Below, piece after piece: positions 1 through 7,424 of a DNA stretch of 10,321 bases; position 1 is the first letter of the stretch, and each line of letters opens with the position of its first letter. Made by a program: the position numbers and the translations under genes. Source of the DNA: Acidobacteriota bacterium (GTDB lineage Bacteria > Acidobacteriota > UBA6911 > RPQK01 > JADFOI01). The stretch lies in assembly GCA_029942065.1 (NCBI GenBank), contig JAPYTY010000055.1, forward strand, positions 1-10,321, given 5' to 3'. Under the pieces are notes generated by a model that was not told the origin of the DNA, did not search any database, and was given only the letters and a program-made list of their open reading frames with translations.

Positions 1-41
1 CGCCAAGGCTGCCCCCTGAGCTCACTGCCACCGGAAGCACC

Positions 42-1229
42 ATGCCCTTTACTGAAATCCAAGGAATTCCCATCTGGGGGGACCCGCTTGAAAACGCGGT
101 GGAGCAGATGCTCAACTGTCAGAGAACAGCGGACTACTGCGCGCTGATGGCAGACCATCATCTGGGCTATGCGGTTCCGATTGGCGGGGTCGTGGCCTAT
201 CAAGACCAGGTGAGTCCATCCGGAGTGGGGTTTGACATCGCCTGTGGAAACAAAGCGGTTCGTCTGGACATGGCCTCCAGTGAGGCGCGGGCCAACATCT
301 CCACGATCATGGATGACATCTGGGGCGAGATCGCTTTCGGGGTGGGCCGGACCAACAAGCAAGAAGCCGATCACGAGTTATTCGATGACGACCCGGCCTG
401 GGACATCCAGGAAGTGGGGCATCTGAAGGACCTGGCTCGCCGCCAGCTGGGAACGGTGGGAAGCGGAAACCATTACGTGGATCTGTTGGTGGATGAATCG
501 GACCGGGTCTGGTGTGGGGTTCATTTTGGATCCCGCGGTCTGGGACACAGGATCGCCACCCATTTCATCCAGCAGGCAGGCGGCAAAGACGGCATTCATG
601 CCGATCCGGTGCTGCTGGACGCGGACGGACCCCAGGGCCAGGAATATCTGGCAGCGATGCAGCTGGCCGGACGTTATGCCTATGCGGGACGCGATTGGGT
701 ATGCGCCCGGGTGGCCTCCCTGCTGGGGGCCACGATCGTGGAAGAGGTTCACAACCATCACAACTTTGCCTGGCGAGAGAATCACAACGGCAAGGAGATG
801 TGGGTGGTGCGAAAAGGGGCGACTCCGGCATTTCCCGGTCAAAAGGGCTTTGTCGGTGGCAGCATGGGAGATATTTCGGTCATCGTTCGGGGCGTCGAGA
901 GCCGGGAGAGTCAAAGGACTCTCTATTCGACGGTTCACGGAGCGGGGCGGGTCATGTCAAGACGACAGGCTGCCGGAAGATTTCGCTGGAAAAAGGGTAA
1001 GCGCATCCGGCAGTCCGATGGGATGATCAGCCGGGAGATGATGATGGAATGGGTCTCCAAAGCAGGAGTTACCCTTCGCGGTGCCGGCACCGACGAATCG
1101 CCTCACTGCTACAAGCGGCTGCCCGAAGTTCTCCAGCACCACCAACCCACCATTGAAGTGCTGCATACGCTGCACCCGATCGGGGTGGCCATGGCGGGAG
1201 CCGACGAGTTCGATCCCTACAGGGATTAG
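42..1229 (+). CDS. rtcB: RtcB family RNA-splicing ligase
   Basis: RtcB joins RNA 2',3'-cyclic phosphate (or 3'-phosphate) ends to 5'-OH ends using GTP and Mn2+, acting in tRNA splicing or RNA repair in the cytoplasm. The 395-residue length fits the bacterial family. Visible family motifs, in order: the metal-binding segment GVGFDIACGN (D65, C68; most members have DVGCG), GSGNH (H144), HFGSRGLGH (H161), VHNHHN (around H239), the segment RKGATPAFPGQKG, and HGAGRVMSRRQA with H299, the equivalent of the histidine that is guanylylated. The end, HTLHPIGVAMAG, matches the usual C-terminal core. The ATG at 42 is preceded by GGAAG about five bases upstream. Positions 2-19 could be the last codons of an upstream gene ending in TGA, but too little is present to identify it. 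Recognition is firm; the biological substrate is unknown. Confidence 0.95.
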   Translation: MPFTEIQGIPIWGDPLENAVEQMLNCQRTADYCALMADHHLGYAVPIGGVVAYQDQVSPSGVGFDIACGNKAVRLDMASSEARANISTIMDDIWGEIAFGVGRTNKQEADHELFDDDPAWDIQEVGHLKDLARRQLGTVGSGNHYVDLLVDESDRVWCGVHFGSRGLGHRIATHFIQQAGGKDGIHADPVLLDADGPQGQEYLAAMQLAGRYAYAGRDWVCARVASLLGATIVEEVHNHHNFAWRENHNGKEMWVVRKGATPAFPGQKGFVGGSMGDISVIVRGVESRESQRTLYSTVHGAGRVMSRRQAAGRFRWKKGKRIRQSDGMISREMMMEWVSKAGVTLRGAGTDESPHCYKRLPEVLQHHQPTIEVLHTLHPIGVAMAGADEFDPYRD

Positions 1230-1248
1230 TGGGGGGAGGAGCACCGGA

Positions 1249-1300
1249 CGCGGGTCTTCGACCCGCGAGTTTCAGGTTCCATGTTTCACGTTTCACGTTC
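1249..1300. repeat. TTC-loop hairpin plus TTTCA-rich tail
   Basis: A perfect 8-bp stem (CGCGGGTC at 1249-1256, GACCCGCG at 1260-1267) closes on a TTC loop, 19 bases after the rtcB stop. It is followed by a tail built of TTTCA-type repeats (TTTCAGGTTCC, ATGTTTCACG, TTTCACGTTCC). The same two-part unit, with a different stem sequence, occurs at 10185-10231. There is no T-tract, so it is not a standard intrinsic terminator, although it may shield the rtcB mRNA 3' end. It is better seen as part of a dispersed intergenic repeat. Confidence 0.7.
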
Positions 1301-1321
1301 CGATCCGGAAGAATTCCAGCC

Positions 1322-1397
1322 GGGGCGCACCGAGTGCGCCCCAATTTAGCCATTAATAAAGATGGTCTTGTGGGCGTACTCAGTACGCCCCTACATT
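1322..1397. repeat. Paired REP-like palindromes, copy 1
   Basis: Two hairpins of one type lie about 29 bases apart. The first has perfect 9-bp arms (GGGGCGCAC at 1322-1330, GTGCGCCCC at 1334-1342) with a CGA loop. The second has 8-bp arms (GGGCGTAC at 1372-1379, GTACGCCC at 1383-1390) with a TCA loop. Bases 1365-1397 are identical over 33 nt to 10101-10133. Small paired palindromes repeated in intergenic space resemble REP/BIME elements. No RAYT transposase is present in the window. Confidence 0.8.
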
Positions 1398-1489
1398 AGC
1401 TTTTTCATTGGTTGCCAAAAAATCAACGGAAGGATCCAGCATGAACAGTCCGGAAGGGCGATAGAACCTATGCATGGATTCAGTTGAAT

Positions 1490-2197
1490 TTAATCCTTAT
1501 TCAACCAGTCGGTGAAGCGGTGTCTTGGCAAAGGGTCCGACATCCACGAGTTATCCGGCTCCGGAATTCTCAAGGCATCACGAACCGATACCCAGCCATG
1601 TTGTAAAGGCATAAAGCCTTTGGTGCCTCGACGAGTGACCCACTCAAATGTTCGCCTCTGTTCACAGGCTTGCGCCACCTGCAAAGTCATGCGGACATCT
1701 TGAGCTACGTAGTCCATCACCTCTTGAAATTGCTGCTGGGCCCAGAGCCGTGGAGCCAGGACTCCTGACATCCCTTCAGGCTTGCCCGGTATGTTCATGG
1801 CCTCGGCAGCTTTTCCCAGGGCCACCGGAAAACCACGATCGCAAAAAACGTGAAACATCATATCGACATGCTCCAACGCCAGGTCCCTGCACTGATCCAG
1901 AGCTTCGGATTCTTCCGCCAGCACGTCAAAATCGAATCCCAGTCCGTTCCATGTCAGCAACGTGTAGCCCTCCCCTACCAGTTCGCCGAGACGATCAACG
2001 ACCTGGCGGGCTTCATCAGGAGACATGCGACTGCTAGGCGTCCCATCTGAGTTTTTTCCGTGCCAGACCACGGGTTCGTCAGCGTCACAGGGAAAAGCGG
2101 CCGCACAGGTGATCCCGAGGGGTCGGTGGGAACTCCAGTGGGAGTCGTCCTCCGGAATATCGGCTGCGGTCTCGAGATCGAACGCTAAATATTTAAT
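1490..2197 (-). CDS. DEDDy 3'-5' exonuclease (RNase H-like fold), start codon unclear
   Basis: This is a predicted 3'-5' exonuclease of the DnaQ-like/RNase H-like superfamily. Counting from codon 2197, the motifs are: ExoI DLET (D7, E9), ExoII WNGLGFDFD (N84, D89) and ExoIII YVAQD (Y163, D167), the full DEDDy set. Between them lie HVDMMFHVFCDRG and GMSGVLAPRLW, which look typical of a bacterial family of standalone exonucleases related to the DNA polymerase B exonuclease domain. The first conventional start (GTG at 2071) would remove the catalytic DLET, while homologous-looking sequence (KYLAFDLETA) continues upstream. No ATG, GTG or TTG lies in frame between the DLET codons and the upstream TAA (2237-2239). 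I therefore place the start at the ATT at 2197; a lost base joining ATG 2205 to this frame is an alternative. The substrate is unknown. It diverges from the SRAP gene at 2414. Confidence 0.75.
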   Translation of the reverse strand: MKYLAFDLETAADIPEDDSHWSSHRPLGITCAAAFPCDADEPVVWHGKNSDGTPSSRMSPDEARQVVDRLGELVGEGYTLLTWNGLGFDFDVLAEESEALDQCRDLALEHVDMMFHVFCDRGFPVALGKAAEAMNIPGKPEGMSGVLAPRLWAQQQFQEVMDYVAQDVRMTLQVAQACEQRRTFEWVTRRGTKGFMPLQHGWVSVRDALRIPEPDNSWMSDPLPRHRFTDWLNKD

Positions 2198-2413
2198 GAC
2201 CGCATCAATATAGCCTGTGTTACTGACCCTGTTTATTTACTTCCAGGAGAAGGAGGGCTCGTCTGCACGCCCGGACATGCCATTTTCATGATCAAGGCAG
2301 GTTTTGGACCAGCCTGGTCCGTGCGCTCACCCCTCTAACGAGATACTATCAGGTTGGCGCTCTTGGAACTTCGTGACAGGACCCAGGGCTAAAGGATTGA
2401 GGCTGCCTATCTA

Positions 2414-3067
2414 ATGTGTGGAAGATTTTCAATATCCACTCCCACAGACACCCTGATGAAGCGGTTCAAGGTGCCCCGGGCGGAGAATTTTAAACCCAAC
2501 TACAATGCGGCTCCCACTCAGAACCTGCCCCTGATTCTCAACAGTGATCCCTCCACCATCTCCCTGGGCCGTTGGGGCCTGATCCCTTCCTGGGCCAAGG
2601 AGCAGAAAATAGGAAACGGAATGATCAATGCAAGGGCGGAAACGCTGTTGCAGAAACCGTCGTTTAGAACTTCTTTCAGGAAACATCGATGTCTGGTTCT
2701 GGCGGATGGTTTTTATGAGTGGCAAAAGACTCCGGATGGGAAAACCCCTCACAGAATCGCACGGAAGGACAATCAACCCTTCGCCTTTGCCGGTATCTGG
2801 GGGGGGTGGACGAACCCGGACGGAGAGGAAATCTGTTCTTTTTCCATTATCACCACCGAGCCCAACCAGCTGATGAACCCTCTTCACCACCGGATGCCGG
2901 TCCTATTAAAGAAAGAAAATGAGGAGCCATGGCTGCAGGAAATCGAGATTTCAAAAGCCCAGGCAATGCTCGAACCTTATCCGCTCGAAGATCTCGAGGC
3001 CTATCCGGTCTCCACTCTGGTCAACAGTCCGAGGAATAATTCCGAAGAGGTTCTCCTGCCTTTATAA
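2414..3067 (+). CDS. yedK: SRAP domain protein (YedK/HMCES family)
   Basis: SRAP proteins form a covalent thiazolidine crosslink to abasic sites in single-stranded DNA through the N-terminal cysteine, shielding the lesion. The 217-residue length is normal. Everything expected is present: C2 directly after Met (which fixes the start, since the Met must be removed to expose Cys), NYNAAPTQ (N29-N31), RWGLIPSWAK, NARAET (N72, R74), ADGFYEW (E102) and HHRMPVLL (H159, R160). C2, N72, E102 and H159 correspond to the active-site Cys, Asn, Glu and His known from E. coli YedK and human HMCES. A weak GAGG lies about ten bases before the ATG. The divergent neighbour is a 3'-5' exonuclease; a shared repair role is possible but is only inferred from position. 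Confidence 0.95.
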   Translation: MCGRFSISTPTDTLMKRFKVPRAENFKPNYNAAPTQNLPLILNSDPSTISLGRWGLIPSWAKEQKIGNGMINARAETLLQKPSFRTSFRKHRCLVLADGFYEWQKTPDGKTPHRIARKDNQPFAFAGIWGGWTNPDGEEICSFSIITTEPNQLMNPLHHRMPVLLKKENEEPWLQEIEISKAQAMLEPYPLEDLEAYPVSTLVNSPRNNSEEVLLPL

Positions 3068-3079
3068 CCGGATCGAATG

Positions 3080-3111
3080 TCAGGGCTCGGTCCCGGCTGA
3101 TAACCTTTTTT
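3080..3111 (+). terminator. Possible intrinsic terminator after yedK
   Basis: Thirteen bases after the yedK stop, TCAGGG (3080-3085) can pair with CCC and TGA (3092-3094, 3098-3100), with a three-base bulge. Six T residues follow at 3106-3111. The stem is short and bulged, so this is a weak call. Confidence 0.3.
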
Positions 3112-3124
3112 CTTCAGACCGAGA

Positions 3125-3191
3125 AAAGAGCACGATTCCGGCATGGCTTTCTGTCTCCACCTTCGGACGGAAAAGGAAAAAAGTGCTCTTT
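3125..3191. promoter_or_regulatory. 9-bp inverted repeat, possible activator site
   Basis: AAAGAGCAC (3125-3133) and its exact reverse complement GTGCTCTTT (3183-3191) are separated by 49 bases. They lie about 190 and 135 bases upstream of the sigma-54 -24 element, within the range where enhancer-binding proteins usually bind. The long gap makes a stable RNA hairpin less likely than two operator half-sites. Assignment as an enhancer is inference. The rest of 3112-3320 shows nothing I can name. Confidence 0.35.
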
Positions 3192-3320
3192 GACTCCCTC
3201 CCGGGTAGGCAAAGTTTTCCCGGTTAAGAGGAATCTGATCCCACCTCTTTCATTCCTTCGAGGGTCGTAGAACCCGTAACTCATTACCTGGAACCGGCTT
3301 TAGACCAGGCAGCTGCCATC

Positions 3321-3335
3321 TGGCACGTTCCTTGC
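3321..3335 (+). promoter_or_regulatory. Sigma-54 (RpoN) -24/-12 promoter
   Basis: The sequence TGGCACG-TTCC-TTGC matches the sigma-54 consensus (TGGCACG-N4-TTGC), with the invariant GG (3322-3323) and GC (3334-3335) exactly ten bases apart. The predicted transcription start near 3347 gives a leader of roughly 107 nt before the ATG at 3454. This leader contains a small CCGGAG/CCGG fold-back at about 3371-3385 and a T8 run near 3400. Transcription would require an AAA+ enhancer-binding activator, so the downstream secreted protein is probably made only on a specific signal. Confidence 0.75.
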
Positions 3336-3453
3336 GTCTGGGAGCAGGGTGCCGGAGGAGAATCGAGTGACCGGAGTTTTCCGGCCTCATTGGTTCGTTT
3401 TTTTTGCAGGCCCGTGTTTCATCTACCTGCTTTTTTGAAGGAGTGTTTATTCA

Positions 3454-3939
3454 ATGAAGAACAAATCCATTTTTTCGATCGCGCTTTTATCGTTTGTTGT
3501 TCTGGCCCTGCTAGCCGGCATGACCGGCCCACCCCTGGGTCAGGGCAGCGTTGTCAGCGGATTCGGCCGGGCTCAGGGGGCAGGACGGGAGGTCATTGTC
3601 CACGTCACGGTCGTTGTTCCGGTGGGTTCCAATGCAAATCAGGTGGCCTTGGATGCCATCCGAAATCAGGGGGCTCGGCCCTTCCAGTCCGACCCTTTCA
3701 CCACCACCGGCCTGATCTGGGATCAGTTCTCGGACCTAGATGCCGGGAACGACTCGGTCATCCAGAACTACAACCCTGCGGGAGATCCCACGGGTGGGGA
3801 CGGTGAAGCAGCTCTTTACGGTCCTGCAGATCATCCCGGCGGCACCCATCAGACCTGGAGTGAGATCGGCACCTCTAAATTTAGTTTTGAGCAGGGAACC
3901 ATCGTCGGGCGCTGCCCTTCGCTGGTTCGATCAACTTGA
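3454..3939 (+). CDS. Secreted matrixin-like protein, 3'-truncated
   Basis: The ATG at 3454 follows GAAGGAG (3437-3443) by ten bases. Residues 1-27 form a signal peptide: charged MKNK, then a hydrophobic stretch IALLSFVVLALLAG. The mature part carries VALDAIRNQGARPFQ, TTTGLIWDQF and YNPAGDPTGGDGEAAL, then a run ending in RCPSLVR. These features remind me of secreted predicted matrixin-type metalloproteases of Acidobacteriota-like bacteria, whose HExxHxxGxxH zinc site lies further downstream. That identification is from memory and unverified. No zinc motif is present: the frame runs into antisense cobT sequence around 3931 and stops at 3939, so about 160 residues remain of what should be a longer protein. 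The gene sits behind a sigma-54 promoter, suggesting regulated secretion of a degradative enzyme. As it stands it encodes only a prodomain-like fragment. Confidence 0.6.
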   Translation: MKNKSIFSIALLSFVVLALLAGMTGPPLGQGSVVSGFGRAQGAGREVIVHVTVVVPVGSNANQVALDAIRNQGARPFQSDPFTTTGLIWDQFSDLDAGNDSVIQNYNPAGDPTGGDGEAALYGPADHPGGTHQTWSEIGTSKFSFEQGTIVGRCPSLVRST

Positions 3940-4855
3940 CCGAGACATCGATCAGGTCCATGGCGATAGCGGCCCCGGCCGTCGAAATGAAACCATCCAC
4001 CACCACCGGTACCTGGCGAGTGGCACAGCCCAGCACCATGCCCATGATGGCTCCGATCTCATAGCCTCCCACCTTCCTGAGGGTATCCCAGGGATCCTGG
4101 CTGTCCGGCTGGTGAAGTTTCAGGGCCTCGGAAATCAACCGGACCTTGCGCTTGATGCCCGCTTGATCGACGCCGGTACCCCGGCCGGTGAGGCGCTGGG
4201 GCTCCCACCGGGTGGCGGCTGAAAATATGGCGCTTGCGGAGGTGGTGTTTCCAATGCCCATTTCCCCGACACCCACCAGGCCGGCCCCTCGATCGGCGTA
4301 CTGAACGGCCAGCTGGAACCCGATCTCAACACACTGCTCGGATTCCTGCACCGTCATGGCCTCCTGCTCGGAAAAGTTGCGGGTGCCGCCTCGCGCCTTT
4401 TTTTGCACCAGACCCTCGATAGGATCAAAATCATGGTCGACACCCACGTCCACGATCACATTTTCGATTCCATATTTTTTGCACAGGACATTGATGGCGG
4501 CTCCACCACTTAGGAAATTCTGCGCCATCTGGGCGGTCACCTCTCTGGGGTACAGACTCACCCCGGCCAGCGCCACGCCGTGATCAGCGGCAAAGGTGAA
4601 AAGAAATTTGGATTCAAGGCCCGACAGGTCAGGGTGGCGGATCGCCGCATAACGACAGGCCAGTTCTTCCAGACGTCCCAGGCTGGCGCCGGGCTTGGTC
4701 AGATTGTCCAGACGTTCCTGGTAATGCTGATGGAGTTCCGGGTCAATTTCGCTTATCTGGTAAGGGCTCACCTTCATGGATTCCTTAGGATTCAGGCCCT
4801 TTTCCCGCTGGGAACGTTTTTGTTTCCGCCGGTGCTCTTCTTCTGAGGGGGTCAT
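3881..4855 (-). CDS. cobT: CobT, nicotinate-nucleotide-dimethylbenzimidazole phosphoribosyltransferase, 3'-truncated
   Basis: CobT transfers phosphoribose from nicotinate mononucleotide to dimethylbenzimidazole, giving alpha-ribazole phosphate for the lower ligand of B12. Clear family motifs are LTKPGASLGRLEEL (residues 52-65), AADHGVALAGVSLYPREVT (89-107), GVGEMGIGNTTSASAI (195-210), GRGTGVD (224-230), GGYEIGAIMG (263-272) and VVVDGFISTAGAAIAM (284-299). Homology stops near residue 306. The last 60-75 residues of the family, with the SAEPGH-type motif and the catalytic glutamate (Glu317 in Salmonella), are missing and replaced by about 18 unrelated residues, so the product should be inactive. 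The ATG at 4855 has GGAGG five bases upstream and lies two bases past the btuB stop, indicating translational coupling. A GTG at 4867 overlaps that ribosome site and is unlikely. ATG 4777 (AAGGA upstream) would remove a charged, non-conserved 26-residue N-terminus. Confidence 0.85.
   Translation of the reverse strand: MTPSEEEHRRKQKRSQREKGLNPKESMKVSPYQISEIDPELHQHYQERLDNLTKPGASLGRLEELACRYAAIRHPDLSGLESKFLFTFAADHGVALAGVSLYPREVTAQMAQNFLSGGAAINVLCKKYGIENVIVDVGVDHDFDPIEGLVQKKARGGTRNFSEQEAMTVQESEQCVEIGFQLAVQYADRGAGLVGVGEMGIGNTTSASAIFSAATRWEPQRLTGRGTGVDQAGIKRKVRLISEALKLHQPDSQDPWDTLRKVGGYEIGAIMGMVLGCATRQVPVVVDGFISTAGAAIAMDLIDVSVKLIEPAKGSARRWFPAQN
3925..3945. other. Breakpoint: secreted-protein gene joined to antisense cobT
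   Basis: Two converging genes are both cut here. On the plus strand, family-like sequence ends at RCPSLVR (codon ending 3930). On the minus strand, CobT-like sequence ends near residue 306 (about 3940). Neither gene has its C-terminal part anywhere in the window. The join is seamless, with no insertion sequence or obvious repeat. Confidence 0.75.
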
Positions 4856-4857
4856 GG

Positions 4858-7203
4858 CTACCTCCACCGGTACTGGATTCCCCCACGAAACAGGGCTCCC
4901 GGAGTGGTGAATCCATCCTCGAAGTATTCGTCGTCGAGCAGGTTCTCCCCCTTGACATAAATCTCCACGCTCGATTCATCGCTGATCGGAATCGTATATC
5001 CGACGCTGGCATTGACACGCTGATACCCTTCAAAGGGAAACAGCACCTGTCTGAAGAAGCGGGGTGAAAACAAACCTTCGGTGTAGCCGCTGATTCCCAC
5101 ATACTGGAGATTGAAATTCCAGGCCTGTCTCCGGTAGTTGAATCCGGCAGTCCAGTGATGGGTGGGGATTCCCTCTTCGGCACGTGCCAAACCGGCTTCA
5201 GCCACCGTGTTATCGGACCGCAGCAGGGCGGAAGAAGGCACGAAATCGGCATTGGTGTAGGTGTAGCCAAGGTTCAAGTCCAGTCCCGGCAGCGGCACTG
5301 CCTGGGCGGAAAGCTCGATTCCCCGGGATAACCCTCCCTTGGCATTTTCCTGCTGAAACAGGCTCCGGGAGACGATGATCTCCTGCAGTCGGTTGTAAAA
5401 ATAGGTGGCCCCCAGCCTGAGATGATCGTCGATCAGGAACTGATCGATCCCCACGTCCAGGCTCAACGACCGTTCCGGGCGCAGCAGCGGATTCCCGACC
5501 CGAAGCCTTCCCAGAATGGATTCGAAATCGGCGAAGCGCTCGGAAAGAGAGGGCGCGCGAAACCCGTTGGCCGCCTCGGCCCGCAGCTTGGTTCCCTGAT
5601 CCGGAAACAGGTATGACAGAGAGACCCCGCCGGTATAGGCATCCGGCGTATCGAGTCCCTCCAGTTCGGGGGCGCTCTCCGGATTCTCCACCTCGAAGAA
5701 CTGAGCCCGGAAGCTGGCGGTCAACTCAAGCCGTCTGTCCAGCATCGAGATATGCTCCTGGACGAACCAGGCGGTACTGCTTTGCCGGTCCGTGGTCGGT
5801 CCGTTTTCGATACTGAAGCCCTTCGAAACAAAAGCACTGGTGCGAGATTCCCGCTCGTGTTCCAGGCCGAACATGAGCAGATTGTGCCGGCCCAGGGCGA
5901 CATGGTGCTGAGCCCCAATCACATCGATGGTTCCATCGATGAGCGAGCTCTCAAAAGGGAACTCAAAGACACCCAGTTGCGACAGGAGCGGGTCGAGGGT
6001 GGGACCATCGGAGAAGTCTCGATGGGTATCGGTGTTCTGGTAGTAGACCGAATAACTCCAATCATTACTGGGCCGGTGATCCCAGCTGATGATCCCCGTA
6101 AACAACCTGGCCTCGCGCTGGCTGTCCGGTTCATTGAGGTCCGAAACAAACCCGGTGACCGGGCCGTCGCCGGTTTCAAAATCCAGTTCGCTGCCCTCCG
6201 GTCCGATCGGAAAGGGAGATTCGTTGAGATCGAGTCTCGGGGTATGAATAAAATGGAGCATTCCGGAGATTCTGATATCCGGGTGCAGATCAAATTCCAG
6301 CAGACTGCTCAAAGAGGTATTGCGGTACACATCGAGGCCGTCCAGCCCGTCGTTCACGTCCGTCCTGACGGCACCCGCACTGTAACGAAATCTTCCCAGG
6401 TCGCCCTGTGAATGCACCGTCTCGCGAAAGGTGCCGAGGGCCCCTCCTTCAAAACCGATCTTGAGACCGGGCCGCCCCTTTCCGAAGTCAGGAACCAGGT
6501 TGATCACACCGGCATTGCCGGAGGTTCCGTAAAGGTGACTGCTGGCGCCGGAGGTGAGTTCGATTCTGCTGATATTGGTCAGCATCATCTCTTCGAAAAA
6601 ACCGGTGATGTCGCCCCGGAATCCACCGGCATCGCGGATGCGGTGGCCGTTGAACAGCAACCCGGTGTCGGTGTCTCTCATGCCTCGAAAGCGGATGGTG
6701 GTGAAGCTTCCCGGTCCACCCAAACGTTGAATGCGAAGTCCCGGCTGGGTGAGAAGCGCCTCTCCCAGGTAGACTTCGCGCGCTGACTCGAGCTGCTCTC
6801 CTTCGATGATCCCAAAACTGCGGGAAGATCGGGCAGCCAGCTGTGGTTTACCGGTTGCGGTCACCAGGATCTCATCCGCCAAACCATCCACTCCAAGCAC
6901 CAAATCTACCTCACCTTCCTCAGGGCCCAGCTCCACCTCGGAAACGAGAGATTGAAATCCCGGCGATGCGGCCTTCAGTAGATAGGCACCCTGGCGACGA
7001 TCGGTAAACAGTACCCGGCCGGAGTCGTCGGTGACGCCGGGCCAGTGCCGGGCTGTGAACTGGTCGATCAGCGTGACTGACACACCGGGAATAACGGCCC
7101 CGCTCGAATCGAGCACCCGTACGGACAGCTGCTCGGCCTCGAGTAAGGAACCCGCGATTGAAGTGATGAAAACGAAAACCAGTGAGAGTAACAGGCGGTT
7201 CAT
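4858..7203 (-). CDS. btuB: TonB-dependent outer-membrane receptor, probable vitamin B12 transporter
   Basis: A 781-residue outer-membrane receptor. Residues 1-23 are a signal peptide. Residues 25-105 form a carboxypeptidase-regulatory-like beta domain (VRVLDSSGAVIPGVSVTL), an N-terminal addition common in Acidobacteriota and Bacteroidota. A TonB box DEILVTAT lies at 110-117, a plug domain at about 125-235 (LLTQPGLRIQRL, GASSHLYGTSGNAGVINL), and the beta-barrel follows to the end, with the usual FRAPSLSERF and GENLLDDEYFEDGF segments. The family fold is certain. The B12 substrate is inferred from the cobalamin riboswitch directly upstream and from cobT two bases downstream; corrinoids such as cobinamide are equally possible. 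The ATG at 7203 has a strong site, AAGGAGGG, three to four bases upstream. I see no break in this gene. Confidence 0.9.
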   Translation of the reverse strand: MNRLLLSLVFVFITSIAGSLLEAEQLSVRVLDSSGAVIPGVSVTLIDQFTARHWPGVTDDSGRVLFTDRRQGAYLLKAASPGFQSLVSEVELGPEEGEVDLVLGVDGLADEILVTATGKPQLAARSSRSFGIIEGEQLESAREVYLGEALLTQPGLRIQRLGGPGSFTTIRFRGMRDTDTGLLFNGHRIRDAGGFRGDITGFFEEMMLTNISRIELTSGASSHLYGTSGNAGVINLVPDFGKGRPGLKIGFEGGALGTFRETVHSQGDLGRFRYSAGAVRTDVNDGLDGLDVYRNTSLSSLLEFDLHPDIRISGMLHFIHTPRLDLNESPFPIGPEGSELDFETGDGPVTGFVSDLNEPDSQREARLFTGIISWDHRPSNDWSYSVYYQNTDTHRDFSDGPTLDPLLSQLGVFEFPFESSLIDGTIDVIGAQHHVALGRHNLLMFGLEHERESRTSAFVSKGFSIENGPTTDRQSSTAWFVQEHISMLDRRLELTASFRAQFFEVENPESAPELEGLDTPDAYTGGVSLSYLFPDQGTKLRAEAANGFRAPSLSERFADFESILGRLRVGNPLLRPERSLSLDVGIDQFLIDDHLRLGATYFYNRLQEIIVSRSLFQQENAKGGLSRGIELSAQAVPLPGLDLNLGYTYTNADFVPSSALLRSDNTVAEAGLARAEEGIPTHHWTAGFNYRRQAWNFNLQYVGISGYTEGLFSPRFFRQVLFPFEGYQRVNASVGYTIPISDESSVEIYVKGENLLDDEYFEDGFTTPGALFRGGIQYRWR

Positions 7204-7239
7204 GATCCCTCCTTACTTCCCCTTCGGAAGCAGTGTGAG

Positions 7240-7411
7240 GCACAATCAGATCGGTCTCCTGGCTCGCAGGTACCAGCCTACTCTCCACGCCTTCCCATCC
7301 CACCAATTGGACGGTGACTTGATTGTGGATTTCGTCCCTGCTCACAGTAGCGAGGGCTGCGTCGGTTCTTCACCGAACTTCCCGTGCATCCGACTGTGGC
7401 TCGAATTAATG
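7240..7411 (-). ncRNA. Cobalamin (B12) riboswitch
   Basis: Read on the minus strand, the leader of btuB contains the hallmark elements of the AdoCbl/cobalamin aptamer: GGGAAG and GGTGAAGAACC (7374-7364), CGCAGCCCTCGCTACTGTGA (7361-7342), the GGGAAGGCG segment, and the B12 box AGCCAGGAGACC (7264-7253). Downstream, a short CTTCC/GGAAG hairpin sits just before the AAGGAGGG ribosome site of btuB, and no T-tract is present. Control by blocking translation initiation is therefore more likely than a terminator. B12 binding should reduce expression of btuB and, through coupling, cobT. Confidence 0.93.
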
Positions 7412-7424
7412 TTAAGCAGTTCGA

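Noticed and set aside
378..938. Long open frames overlapping rtcB on other frames (for example 378-938 minus and 493-1026 plus).
   Set aside because: They lie inside a clear RtcB gene, have no recognisable motifs, and are expected shadows in GC-rich sequence.
1460..1510. TTGAAT/ATTCAA inverted repeat across the exonuclease stop, considered as a terminator.
   Set aside because: The arms are short and AT-rich and no T-tract follows; pairing of this strength is expected by chance.
3881..3930. Naturally short CobT C-terminus.
   Set aside because: The missing segment holds the catalytic glutamate and SAEPGH-type motif, and the loss coincides exactly with the end of the opposing gene, so a break is the better explanation.
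5752..6411. 219-codon plus-strand open frame opposite btuB.
   Set aside because: It is entirely antisense to the intact receptor gene, with no ribosome site or family resemblance.
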